Source: Pseudomonadota bacterium
GTDB lineage: Bacteria; Pseudomonadota; Gammaproteobacteria; Xanthomonadales; Rhodanobacteraceae
Assembly: GCA_018240465.1 (NCBI GenBank)
Contig: JAFEFS010000064.1
Span: 1 to 54,752, forward strand
Length of the DNA stretch: 54,752 nt
Reading direction: 5' to 3'
Shown: piece after piece, positions 15,539 through 23,016 of the stretch
Position numbering within the stretch: the first letter of the stretch is position 1
How the letters are laid out: every line of letters begins with the position of its first letter
The notes under the pieces: model-generated
What the model saw: only the letters and a program-made list of their open reading frames with translations
The model's database searches: none
What the model was told of the DNA's origin: nothing
Translations under genes and position numbers: made by a program

Positions 15539-17815
15539 TCAGTCGCGTTCCACCGCCGCGCTGCCGATGCGGGTTGGTGCACGCTTCGGCGCGATCCACA
15601 GCCGCATCACGAACCAGGCGAACATCAGTGCGCCGACGGCGAAGATGGTGTCGCCGGGTACGCGCATCCAGATCAGCAGGTGCACGATCGGCTGGCCCAT
15701 GAAATGTTCGGAACGTGCGAACCAGTAACCGTTCTCGAGCGCGGCCGAGAGCTGCAGCACGCCGAGTGGCAACAGGGTCAGCAGCGCCATCAACGACAGG
15801 CCGATGTTGAGTCCCCAGAACGAACCGCGCAGCCAACCTTCGTTCCATTCCGCGTCGGGCTTGAGACCGCGCAGGCAGAACAGCATCAAGCCGAGGCCGA
15901 GCATGCCGTAGACGCCGAACAGTGCGGTGTGGCCGTGCAGCGGGGTGAGATTGAGCCCCTGCATGTAGTACAGCGCGAGCGGCGTGTTGATGAGGAAACC
16001 GAACAGGCCGGCGCCGACCAGGTTCCAGAACGACACCGCAAGGAAGAACAGGATTGGCCAGCGGTAACGCGCCATCCACGGCGTCGCGCGGCTGTGCGAC
16101 CAGGTTTCGTAGGCCTCCATGCCGACCAGTGCCAGCGGCACGACTTCGAGCGCGGAGAACGACGCGCCGAGCGCGATCACCGCCGTCGTCGTGCCGGCGA
16201 AGTAGAGATGGTGGAAGGTGCCGAGCACGCCGCCGGCCATGAACACGAAGGTCGCGAACAGCACGTTGACTGTTGCCGTGCGCGCGCGCACGAGGCCGAG
16301 CTTGACGAACAGGAAGCTCATCACCGCGACCGCGAACACTTCGAAGAAGCCTTCGACCCACAGATGCACGACCCACCAGCGCCAGTATTCGACCATCGAC
16401 AGCGAGGTGTGCTCGCCCCACATCAGGCCGGCGCCGTAGAACAGCGCGATCGCGACCGTCGACAGGAACAGCAGGCCGACGATCGAGGCGACATCATCCT
16501 TGCGCCGCAATGCGGGCCACAGCGCGCGGCCGACGAGGACGAGCCAGAGCAGCAGGCCGATGAACAGGAAGATCTGCCAGAAGCGGCCGAGGTCGACGTA
16601 TTCCCAGCCCTGATGGCCGAACCAGAAGTTGTATTTGAGGCCGAGCTTCTGCATCACCGCGAACCACTGCCCGGTGAACGCGCCGACGACGATGACCAGC
16701 AGGCAGACCCAGAGGAAATTCACGCCGAGGCGCTGGAACTTCGGCTCGTGGCCCGATACCGCCGGCGCGATGTACAGACCGGTCGCGAGCCACGCCGTCG
16801 CGATCCAGAGCACGGCCAGTTCGGTATGCCACGAACGCGTCAGCGCATAGGGAAAAATCTGCGAGATGTCGAAGCCGTAGAACTTCTGCCCCTCGACCTG
16901 ATAGTGCGCGGTCACCGCGCCGAGCAGGATCTGGGTCAGCAGCAGCGCGATCACCACCCAGAAGTATTTCGCCGTCGCGCGCATCGAAGGCGTAACGACG
17001 ATGCTGCGCAACGGATCGACTGCGGGCGGGGCGAGATGCGGCTCTTTCTTCTGCCACACCGCGTAGTGCCAGGCGAGCAGGCCGATGCCGGCGATCATGA
17101 ACAGCACGCTGAACACGCTCCACAGGAATGCGCTCGGCGTCGCCGTGTTGCCGACCAGCGGCTCGTACGGCCAGTTGTTCGTGTAGCTGACGTTCGCGCC
17201 GGGGCGGTCGGTCACCGTGGCCCAGGAAGTCCAGAAGAAGAACGCCGCCAGCTGGCTGCGGTGCTCGAGCGTATCGACCGCGTTGTTGCGCATCGCGTAG
17301 GTCTCGCGCAGCTGCTGCGTCGCCGGGTCGTTGCCGAACAGGCTGACGTAGTGCGCTGCCACGTTGGCCATGACCGCAGCGCGGTCGGCGGATACGCTCA
17401 ACGCCTGCGTCGATTCCGCGTAGGTGTTCTTGCGCAACTCTTCCTGCAGGCGCGCCTTGAGCACGGCTTGTGCGCCCGCATCGAGCTGGTCGAACGCGAC
17501 GCCGCGTTCGCGCCGTGCCCACAGATCGAGCAGGCCGGTCGCTTCGCGGTGCAGCCAGTCGGCACTCCAGTCGGGCGCGACGAGGGCACCGTGGCCCCAG
17601 ACCGTGCCGAGCTGCTGGCCGCCGATCGACTGCCAGACGACGCGGCCTTGTTCGATGTCGTGGCGGGTGAGAAGGGTCTGGCCATCCGCAGTGACGACCT
17701 TTTCAGGCAATGGCGGAGCGGTGCGATGGATCTCTCCGCCCATCCACAGCAGCACGGCGAACGTGCTGGCGAGGAGCAGGCCCAAGGCGATCCACAAACG
17801 GCGACTGGTTGACAT
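15539..17815 (-). CDS. norZ: Quinol-dependent nitric oxide reductase (single subunit)
   Basis: A 758-aa qNor, within the usual 750-770 range. A first transmembrane helix (about 8-26) anchors the periplasmic cytochrome-c-like extension lacking CxxCH, found in quinol-type enzymes. The NorB-like core of about 12 helices follows, with haem/FeB histidines visible in RSWHTELAVLW, VVHLWVEGFFEVF (FeB His and Glu), GTFHHLYFAG and PLHGHTALFGVYG. It reduces 2 NO to N2O using quinol in the inner membrane, removing the NirK product. An FNR-type box centres 63 bases upstream and GGGAG precedes the ATG. The gene is monocistronic, closed by a strong terminator. Confidence 0.95.
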   Translation of the reverse strand: MSTSRRLWIALGLLLASTFAVLLWMGGEIHRTAPPLPEKVVTADGQTLLTRHDIEQGRVVWQSIGGQQLGTVWGHGALVAPDWSADWLHREATGLLDLWARRERGVAFDQLDAGAQAVLKARLQEELRKNTYAESTQALSVSADRAAVMANVAAHYVSLFGNDPATQQLRETYAMRNNAVDTLEHRSQLAAFFFWTSWATVTDRPGANVSYTNNWPYEPLVGNTATPSAFLWSVFSVLFMIAGIGLLAWHYAVWQKKEPHLAPPAVDPLRSIVVTPSMRATAKYFWVVIALLLTQILLGAVTAHYQVEGQKFYGFDISQIFPYALTRSWHTELAVLWIATAWLATGLYIAPAVSGHEPKFQRLGVNFLWVCLLVIVVGAFTGQWFAVMQKLGLKYNFWFGHQGWEYVDLGRFWQIFLFIGLLLWLVLVGRALWPALRRKDDVASIVGLLFLSTVAIALFYGAGLMWGEHTSLSMVEYWRWWVVHLWVEGFFEVFAVAVMSFLFVKLGLVRARTATVNVLFATFVFMAGGVLGTFHHLYFAGTTTAVIALGASFSALEVVPLALVGMEAYETWSHSRATPWMARYRWPILFFLAVSFWNLVGAGLFGFLINTPLALYYMQGLNLTPLHGHTALFGVYGMLGLGLMLFCLRGLKPDAEWNEGWLRGSFWGLNIGLSLMALLTLLPLGVLQLSAALENGYWFARSEHFMGQPIVHLLIWMRVPGDTIFAVGALMFAWFVMRLWIAPKRAPTRIGSAAVERD

Positions 17816-17871
17816 GACGATCTCCCGGAAACGGACACCGGGAGCGTAACCGTGCGGGCGCGCCTGCTGCC

Positions 17872-17885
17872 CTGATCCAGGTCAA
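17872..17885 (-). promoter_or_regulatory. FNR/ANR-type box, norZ promoter
   Basis: CTGATCCAGGTCAA. TACGCT (17843-17848, minus strand) lies near the expected -10 position; predicted start about 17837, 22 bases before the norZ ATG. Confidence 0.78.
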
Positions 17886-18103
17886 ATCGGGGCCCGATTC
17901 GCGTCAATTTTCGGCTGACGTTTCGGCACAGGGAGGCTTTGGCCCGTCATCCCGGCGTGCTCCCGAGGCGAATGACGAGCTGAGGATTGGGGCCAATCAG
18001 GAATCGGAAAAGGTTGCAGCCTTGGAAACAAACCGCAACTTCCGCTTCGCCGGCTTCCCGACCCGGCGTTCGGAAAGTCGATGCTGAAAACTCCTGCCGT
18101 CCT

Positions 18104-18226
18104 GCGGCGAATCCGACCGACATACGTCTGCTTCGTGCGTTTCGCCAGCCCCAGCCGGCGCGCGCGAACCTCGTCGAGCAACCGCGGCCGCGCCCGCGCC
18201 GCGCCTTGCCCTTTCCCGATCCACAT
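18104..18226 (-). pseudogene. Remnant of an integron integrase N terminus
   Basis: Reading the minus strand from 18226, residues 16-41 contain LLDEVRA followed by RTKQTYVGRIRR. This matches the start of IntI tyrosine recombinases, where a LLDxVR helix is followed by RTExxYVxWIRRF. Homology stops at about 18104 and the frame then reads unrelated sequence, so catalytic R, H and Y residues are all missing. It points away from the plus-strand cassettes that follow, exactly as intI does in an integron. The match is short and I had no alignment to confirm it. Confidence 0.55.
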
Positions 18227-18271
18227 GTGACGATGCCATGAAGAAATTTCGCCGTCGACAAACGCCTCAAG

Positions 18272-18417
18272 ATTAGGCTGCAGGACTAGGCTGCAGAAAT
18301 CGGCAAAGGATTGTTTTCCTGCAGGAAGATTCCGCTACTACTCTCCAACTGCCGGACTAGGCAGCGGAGTTAGGCAGCGGAGTCAGATGGCGTTTTGCAA
18401 CCCAATAGTAGTTAGGC
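18272..18417 (+). repeat. Cluster of GTTAGGC-like recombination-point repeats (attI-like)
   Basis: Five [AG][CT]TAGGC heptamers occur at 18272-18278, 18285-18291, 18356-18362, 18369-18375 and 18411-18417. The last two are exactly GTTAGGC, which fits the GTTRRRY integron crossover core. Several are embedded in larger imperfect repeats (TAGGCTGCAG twice, TAGGCAGCGGAGT twice). Their position between the integrase remnant and the first cassette suggests a decayed attI and cassette-boundary debris. They are too short and irregular for a CRISPR. Confidence 0.45.
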
Positions 18418-18469
18418 ACTGGAAGATGCTGAGTCGTACATCGAGGGCGTAGAGAGAACAGGCCAGTCG

Positions 18470-18631
18470 ATGCTAGGCAATTGGGTTCTCATCACAATCG
18501 GAGCTGTCGTCCTAAGCGCTGCTGTTTCGGTCTTGATCGGACAGGCCCGTGAGACCCCCAAGGCTGAGCAATTGGTACGCGCGTCCTCGCGACATGCGCA
18601 TCGGCACTTTCGCGGAGTACATCGCAGTTGA
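18470..18631 (+). pseudogene. Small broken ORF: membrane-protein start run into an out-of-frame dehydrogenase
   Basis: A 53-codon ORF. Residues 1-25 form one membrane helix (MLGNWVLITIGAVVLSAAVS and on), as expected for the start of a small cassette membrane protein. From about residue 36 the bases are those of the alcohol dehydrogenase at 18576 onward, read in the wrong frame. The join near 18570-18576 therefore looks like a deletion or recombination point that removed the end of one gene and the start of the next. Confidence 0.5.
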
Positions 18632-19328
18632 TCACGCGGACCTGGCCTTAAAACCAGCTTCACTCACAATGGAGGAGGCAGCCGCACTTCCACTGGTATC
18701 GCTTGCTGCATGGCAGTCACTGGCTGAGCTAGCGCAAGTCAAGCCGGGCCAGAAGGTACTCATCCACGCTGGCGCAGGCGGACTAGGCTCTACTGCTATC
18801 CAGCTCGGAAAACATCTAGGCGCGTACGTTGCAACAACTGCCAACGGAAAAGATGCGCAGAAACTGCGTGATCTTGGTGCGGACGAGATCATTGACTATA
18901 CAACCGCGAATTTCGCTATGCAGCTTTCTGGCTACGACGTGGTGATTGACTCACTTGGCGGAGACAACCTTTCAAGATCACTGACTGTGTTGAAACCTGG
19001 TGGTCTGGCAATAAGCGTTGTTGGCCCTCCGGATACTGCGTTCGCTTCTCAGCTTGGTCAGCCATTATTGAAGCCTGTTATGTGGATATTGAGCCGGAAC
19101 GTACGAGCACAAGCCAAAAAATTGGGCGTCCGTTATTCGTTCTTCTGCATGCGCGCCAATGGCGAGCAACTGAAAGCGCTGTCTTCCCTTTATGACGCAG
19201 GAGTATTGCGGCCGGTAGTCGACCGCGCCTTTGAGTTCAACGATACGCTTGAAGCGATCGCCTATGTGGAAAAGGGCCGCGCCAAGGGCAAGGTCGTTAC
19301 TGTCATGCCGTCAATAGGTACGCTCTAA
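18594..19328 (+). pseudogene. 5'-truncated zinc-type alcohol dehydrogenase/quinone oxidoreductase
   Basis: From the first in-frame ATG the product is 244 aa, against about 310-340 aa for the family. The preserved part begins at the segment YARPRDMRIGTFAEY and includes the NADPH-binding HAGAGGLGSTAIQLGKHLG, the hydrophobic DVVIDSLGGDNL strand and the normal C terminus. The N-terminal GroES-like half of the catalytic domain is missing. The upstream sequence belongs to a different fragment, so the gene is probably non-functional, although a shortened protein could still be made. Its GC content is well below that of the flanking genes. The stop codon lies inside a complete attC, so it was an integron cassette. 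Confidence 0.75.
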
Positions 19329-19409
19329 CAATTCAAGCCGATTCCGCTTCGCGGTCGCGGCGTCAAACCGGCTCTCCTCGGATGGGTCGGCTCAACTCAG
19401 GTGTTGGAC
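19323..19409 (+). other. attC recombination site of an integron cassette
   Basis: An 87-base imperfect palindrome. Its left end CTCTAAC overlaps the stop codon of the preceding gene, and the right core GTTGGAC (19403-19409) matches GTTRRRY. The inner arms TTCAAGCCGA (19332-19341) and TCGGCTCAACT (19387-19397) pair, and the centre holds a smaller hairpin around CCGCTTCGCGG. This is the form of attC sites in Xanthomonas and Pseudomonas chromosomal integrons. The left core differs from RYYYAAC at one base. Confidence 0.78.
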
Positions 19410-19424
19410 CGCACGGGATCTTTG

Positions 19425-19799
19425 ATGGATGCTTCAAGAAAACTGGCTAGATTGCTCGGACCTTCCATTGCAGTAGTCGTAGCTGCGGAACTGCCGTTTA
19501 TTCAACCGGCGCTTTACGACCAGCAAACTCCTTCTGGAGTTTACAGCTCAGGCATGCTTATGTTCATCGCTGGCCTTGCCATCGTACTTTCGCACAATCG
19601 CTGGACCCGTGATTGGCGCGTTCTGAATACCTTAGTTGGTTGGGGTATGCTCACGCTAGGCCTGGTGCGACTCTTCACCGCCACAAGATATATCGCTGCC
19701 GCAAAAGAGCCCTCTTCCTGGTTTTTTGTCTCGTTGGAACTCTGCCTGATACTTGTTGGACTTATCTTGAGCTACTTTGGCTACCACCGGGCACGCTAA
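19425..19799 (+). CDS. Small four-helix membrane protein, integron cassette gene
   Basis: A 124-aa protein of unknown function with about four membrane segments: GPSIAVVVAAELPF, GMLMFIAGLAIVLSH, LVGWGMLTLGLVRLF and FFVSLELCLILVGLILSYFG. Its ATG lies 16 bases after the right core of the attC and its stop 18 bases before a perfect left core GTCTAAC (19817-19823), which is normal cassette spacing. There is no strong ribosome binding site. The lower GC content fits recent acquisition. Short hydrophobic orphan proteins are common among integron cassettes. Confidence 0.65.
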   Translation: MDASRKLARLLGPSIAVVVAAELPFIQPALYDQQTPSGVYSSGMLMFIAGLAIVLSHNRWTRDWRVLNTLVGWGMLTLGLVRLFTATRYIAAAKEPSSWFFVSLELCLILVGLILSYFGYHRAR

Positions 19800-19816
19800 T
19801 ACCACTTTCGTGCGCG

Positions 19817-19823
19817 GTCTAAC
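19817..19823 (+). other. Left core of a truncated second attC
   Basis: GTCTAAC matches RYYYAAC exactly and sits where the attC of the 19425-19799 cassette should start. No matching right arm or GTTRRRY core follows, so the array appears cut here, at or before about 19850. Confidence 0.4.
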
Positions 19824-19891
19824 AGGCTGAACCGCCCCGAAGATATCGGAGGCTCCAGCTGCTGGGCCCGCGGGGGCAAGGGAGATATGTC

Positions 19892-20314
19892 GTGAGTGAT
19901 TCAATTGCTTGGCGTATTGTTCGCTATTTGTTCGCCGCGTACTACCTGCTCGTTGGCGTCTATCTCGCGTTGTCGCTCGCGGGTGTGGTTCCGGCGCCGC
20001 ATCCAAAAGTAGCCGATGCATCTGCAGCGTTTCAGGCCGCTCTCGGCAAAACGGGATTCATGTTCCCCTTGCTCGCCTTCACCTATGTTGCATCGGCGTG
20101 CGCGCTGTTTTTCCATCGCACCGCGCCACTTGGCCTGGTGCTCCTTGCTCCGGTTGCAGTCGTCATTTTCTTCACCGACACGCTGCTTGACACTGCTTGG
20201 CTTTTCGGCACGCTCAACGCAGCAGTCTTGGCGGCGCTCGCCTGGCACTTTCGGTACGCGTATCGTCCGCTTTTTTCCTATTCGGTTGGGCCGCAAGGAG
20301 CACCGCAGGCCTGA
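19892..20314 (+). CDS. DoxX-like small membrane protein
   Basis: A 140-aa protein with four predicted membrane helices: VRYLFAAYYLLVGVYLALS, FMFPLLAFTYVASACALFF, LGLVLLAPVAVVIFF and AAVLAALAWHF. Length and helix pattern fit the broad DoxX/DoxD-like group; the assignment is loose and no catalytic residue can be pointed to. The start is a GTG at 19892 preceded by GGGAG; an ATG five bases earlier is out of frame. It follows the truncated integron array but has no attC of its own, so whether it arrived with the integron is unclear. Confidence 0.6.
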   Translation: MSDSIAWRIVRYLFAAYYLLVGVYLALSLAGVVPAPHPKVADASAAFQAALGKTGFMFPLLAFTYVASACALFFHRTAPLGLVLLAPVAVVIFFTDTLLDTAWLFGTLNAAVLAALAWHFRYAYRPLFSYSVGPQGAPQA

Positions 20315-20440
20315 CAACGCGATCCGGCCGACGCGCTGCGCGCGCCGCTGAGTTCGTGCGTTGGGCATCGCAACGATTGCCCGCCGGGTTGTCGGTACGT
20401 TAAAACGCCGCCAACTCATGACCCGTTGGAGATGAATGAC

Positions 20441-21352
20441 ATGAGCCCATCCATGCCGCGCGTCCACCACATGACCTGCGCCTGCATCCAGCGGCTCCGT
20501 ATCCACGGCAAGCATTTGTGTTGCCACGTGCTGCTTGTCGAAACCCCGCGCAGCGGTCTCGTTCTGGTCGACACGGGTTTGGGGACACAGGATTATGCCG
20601 ACTTGACCTCGCGCCTGACACGCTCGTTCGTGTACGGCTACGCGCGGCCGAAACGGGACCCGGCACTGGCTGCGGTCAATCAGATTCGCGCGCTAGGGTT
20701 TAGCCCGGACGATGTGCGCCACATCGTGATGACGCACATGGATCTTGACCATGTCGGTGGCTTGTCGGATTTCCCGAAAGCCAAAGTACACCTGCATGCG
20801 GCGGAATTGAAGCAATGCACCGAGCGGCGAACGTTTCGCGACAAGCATCGCTACCTGCCCGCCATGTGGGCCCACGGGCTGGACACGGAGACGTACGCCG
20901 GGAATGGTGAAGCATGGTTCGGGTTCGAGGCGGTGCGCGAGCTGCGTGGCCTGCCGCCTGAAATCTTGATGATTCCGTTGTTCGGCCACACGCTGGGCCA
21001 TTGCGGGGTTGCCATTCAATCCCGGGACGGCTGGCTGCTGCATGCCGGCGATGCGTATTTTGATCCGCGCGAAGTCAAGGGCGAGGAACGTCGCTGCGCC
21101 TGGCAGGTCGGCCTGTTTCAGGCGTTGGTTCAAACAGATCGCTCGCTGCGGCTGCACAATCAAGATCGGTTGCGCAGATTGACCGCGGATCACCCCGAGA
21201 TCGAGGTGTTCTGCGCCCATAACCCTTGGGAGTTTGAAGAGTGCCAGGGGCGTGGCGTAACGCGGCGCACGGCGGCAAGTACAGGGGCAGCAGCAGCGTT
21301 GATGATGCCCGACAACTCAATCCAGCAGACGCGCTGGGCCACTCTCGGCTGA
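20441..21352 (+). CDS. Metallo-beta-lactamase-fold hydrolase
   Basis: A 303-aa protein with the metal-binding signature THMDLDHVGG, in which the second histidine of the usual HxHxDH is Asp, as in a lactonase-like subgroup. Other metal ligands are probably in PLFGHTLGHCG, LLHAGDAYF and EVFCAHNPWEF. The substrate is unknown; AHL-lactonase-like or related ester hydrolysis is possible. In-frame starts at TTG 20426, ATG 20432 and ATG 20441 exist; I chose 20441 because GGAG at 20428-20431 is at usable distance. The C-terminal 30 residues look poorly conserved. It is followed by the dioxygenase-like gene, with 58 bases between the chosen start and this stop. Confidence 0.75.
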   Translation: MSPSMPRVHHMTCACIQRLRIHGKHLCCHVLLVETPRSGLVLVDTGLGTQDYADLTSRLTRSFVYGYARPKRDPALAAVNQIRALGFSPDDVRHIVMTHMDLDHVGGLSDFPKAKVHLHAAELKQCTERRTFRDKHRYLPAMWAHGLDTETYAGNGEAWFGFEAVRELRGLPPEILMIPLFGHTLGHCGVAIQSRDGWLLHAGDAYFDPREVKGEERRCAWQVGLFQALVQTDRSLRLHNQDRLRRLTADHPEIEVFCAHNPWEFEECQGRGVTRRTAASTGAAAALMMPDNSIQQTRWATLG

Positions 21353-21410
21353 GCCGTGGTCCGGAAAAACCCGGCGGGTCGGCATGATCGGCAGTGAGAT
21401 TGAGGGCGAC

Positions 21411-22088
21411 ATGGTCGACCGCGAGCAACTGCATCGAGATGGCTATGCGCTGCTTCGCCGGGCAATCCCGGCCGAATGGCTGGGTGAACTTCGCGCCTCG
21501 TTCGATGCGGGCGTGAAACCGTCGCACCGATGGCCCGTACCGCGCGGAGCCGATTGGCGCCACGCGTTGGTGGACCTCGATTCCAATGTGCAGGCGGTGT
21601 GCCGCCTGCCGCAGGTGCTGGCCGTGGTCGGCGAGCTGATCGGCGAACGGTTTTTCCTTTCCCAGGTGGAAGGTCGCGAGCCTTTGCTGGGTGGCGGACT
21701 GCAGAAACTGCACCGCGACCTGTCAGCGCATCGGTCTGGCGATACGGTGCACGCCCTGGCGTATTTCGACGACTACGGCCCCGGGAACGGCGCGACCCGA
21801 ATCGTTCCCCGCAGCCATCGCCCGGCGCAGGGTGATCCGCAATTCGATTTCAACGACGAGTCGCGATCGGTGCAGCTCTCAGGCTCGGCTGGCGACATCC
21901 TGGTGTTTGATGCCGATCTGGTGCACGCGGGTAGCCTGAACTCCACGGGCGCACGCCGTCGTTCCATCCTGATCTGCTATTTCGCCGAGCAGCTCCATGC
22001 ATCGCATCTCGAAACGGCGCAACTCCGCAACATACGGATGAACACCGCCGACCGTTTCGATCCGCTGGAATTTGCCCTCGGCGGGTGA
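21411..22088 (+). CDS. Phytanoyl-CoA dioxygenase-family protein
   Basis: A 225-aa Fe(II)/2-oxoglutarate-dependent oxygenase-like protein. The N-terminal pattern LHRDGYALLRRAIPAEWL is typical of the family. Iron ligands are visible as H-x-D in LQKLHRDLSAH and the distal histidine in DADLVHAGSLN, with ARRRSI following as the likely 2-oxoglutarate contact. The family hydroxylates varied small molecules, so no substrate is assigned. The ATG at 21411 is favoured over 21384 by GAGGG just upstream. It probably forms a pair with the upstream metallo-hydrolase. Confidence 0.75.
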   Translation: MVDREQLHRDGYALLRRAIPAEWLGELRASFDAGVKPSHRWPVPRGADWRHALVDLDSNVQAVCRLPQVLAVVGELIGERFFLSQVEGREPLLGGGLQKLHRDLSAHRSGDTVHALAYFDDYGPGNGATRIVPRSHRPAQGDPQFDFNDESRSVQLSGSAGDILVFDADLVHAGSLNSTGARRRSILICYFAEQLHASHLETAQLRNIRMNTADRFDPLEFALGG

Positions 22089-22226
22089 CCTCGATGCGAT
22101 ATGGGGTGGGGCAGGCGCGCGCCCGTCTGTTCATCCACGCCGACACCGTTGCGCAGGTCGGCTTGATTCCGGCGTGGTTCGAGACGCGCCATGGTGGTCA
22201 TGCGGCATGCGTCGCGACGCCATAGG

Positions 22227-22985
22227 TCATTCCGGCAGCAGATTGCGCGCGATGCAACGCAATTGGTCGCGGTCGAGCAGTTCGAGTTCGCGCCCGTCGA
22301 CGCGGATCAGTTCGCGGTCGCAGAACCGCCGCAATACGCGGCTGACCGTTTCCGAGGCAAGGCGCAGATGGTTGGCGATGTCGCCGCGCGGCATGACCAG
22401 GCGAAATCGCGTCGCCGAGAAGCCGCGCGCCGCGTAGCGTGCGGCGAGATCGAGCAGGAATGCGGCCATGCGCTCCTCGGCCGTGTGGTCGCCGGCCAGC
22501 GTGGTCGCCTTGCCTATGTCGGCGCTGAGCAGGCGGAACAGCTTCTGCTGCACGTCGGGGATCTTCGTCGCGAGCGTGGTCAGCGCGGCGAACGAAAAGC
22601 GGCAGACGTAGACCGTGTCGAGGGCGACCGCATCGCAGGGATATTTGTCCGGATGGATCGCGTTGAGGCCGACCATTTCGCCGGGCAGGTGGAAGCCGAG
22701 CACCTGTTCGCGGCCGGCATCGTCGATGACGCAGGTTTTCACCACGCCGCCGCGCACGGCGAAGATCGCGCCGAAGCGTTCGCCGCGGCGGAAGATGTGC
22801 GCGCCGTTGCGATAGGGGCCGACGTGTTCGACGAGCACGTGCAGTTCCTGCAGCGCGCTCTTGTCGACGCCGGCGGGCAGGCAGACCGAGCCGAACGCGC
22901 AGGTCGAGCAAAAGCGCAGTTCGTCGCCGTCGTCGGCGATCGGGTCGGTCTCGGCGAGGCGGCCGTGGCGGTCGATCCGGTTCAT
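22227..22985 (-). CDS. fnr: FNR/ANR-type oxygen-sensing transcriptional regulator
   Basis: A 252-aa regulator with the FNR cysteine set Cys26-x2-Cys29-x5-Cys35 (FCSTCAFGSVC) plus Cys128 (VYVCRF), which would hold an oxygen-labile [4Fe-4S] cluster. A CNMP-like roll and dimerisation helix follow, then a winged helix with recognition segment RLASETVSRVLRR. E-x-x-S-R at that point is what contacts TTGAT half-sites in E. coli FNR, and the window is full of such sites. GGAGGGAAA precedes the ATG. It lies 31 bases after hemN, so it is probably made from the hemN box and boosts its own synthesis. It is the best candidate for the main regulator of the region. Confidence 0.94.
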   Translation of the reverse strand: MNRIDRHGRLAETDPIADDGDELRFCSTCAFGSVCLPAGVDKSALQELHVLVEHVGPYRNGAHIFRRGERFGAIFAVRGGVVKTCVIDDAGREQVLGFHLPGEMVGLNAIHPDKYPCDAVALDTVYVCRFSFAALTTLATKIPDVQQKLFRLLSADIGKATTLAGDHTAEERMAAFLLDLAARYAARGFSATRFRLVMPRGDIANHLRLASETVSRVLRRFCDRELIRVDGRELELLDRDQLRCIARNLLPE

Positions 22986-23016
22986 CGCGTTTCCCTCCGC
23001 GCCGAAGGTCGGCGGG

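Noticed and set aside
13640..17812. A 1390-codon plus-strand open frame antisense to the PLP enzyme and norZ
   Set aside because: It is a high-GC shadow. Its composition is Arg/Ala/Glu-rich without any domain, and it covers two well-recognised genes on the other strand plus their terminator.
18272..18417. Short repeats considered as a CRISPR array
   Set aside because: Repeat cores are only about 7-13 bases with irregular spacing and no cas genes; the integron reading explains them better.
20441..22088. Metallo-hydrolase and dioxygenase-like genes as further integron cassettes
   Set aside because: No attC-like palindrome or GTTRRRY core flanks either gene and their GC content is close to the background.
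22094..22225. 43-aa plus-strand ORF between the dioxygenase-like gene and fnr
   Set aside because: No ribosome binding site, no recognisable motif, and GC-rich background gives such ORFs by chance.
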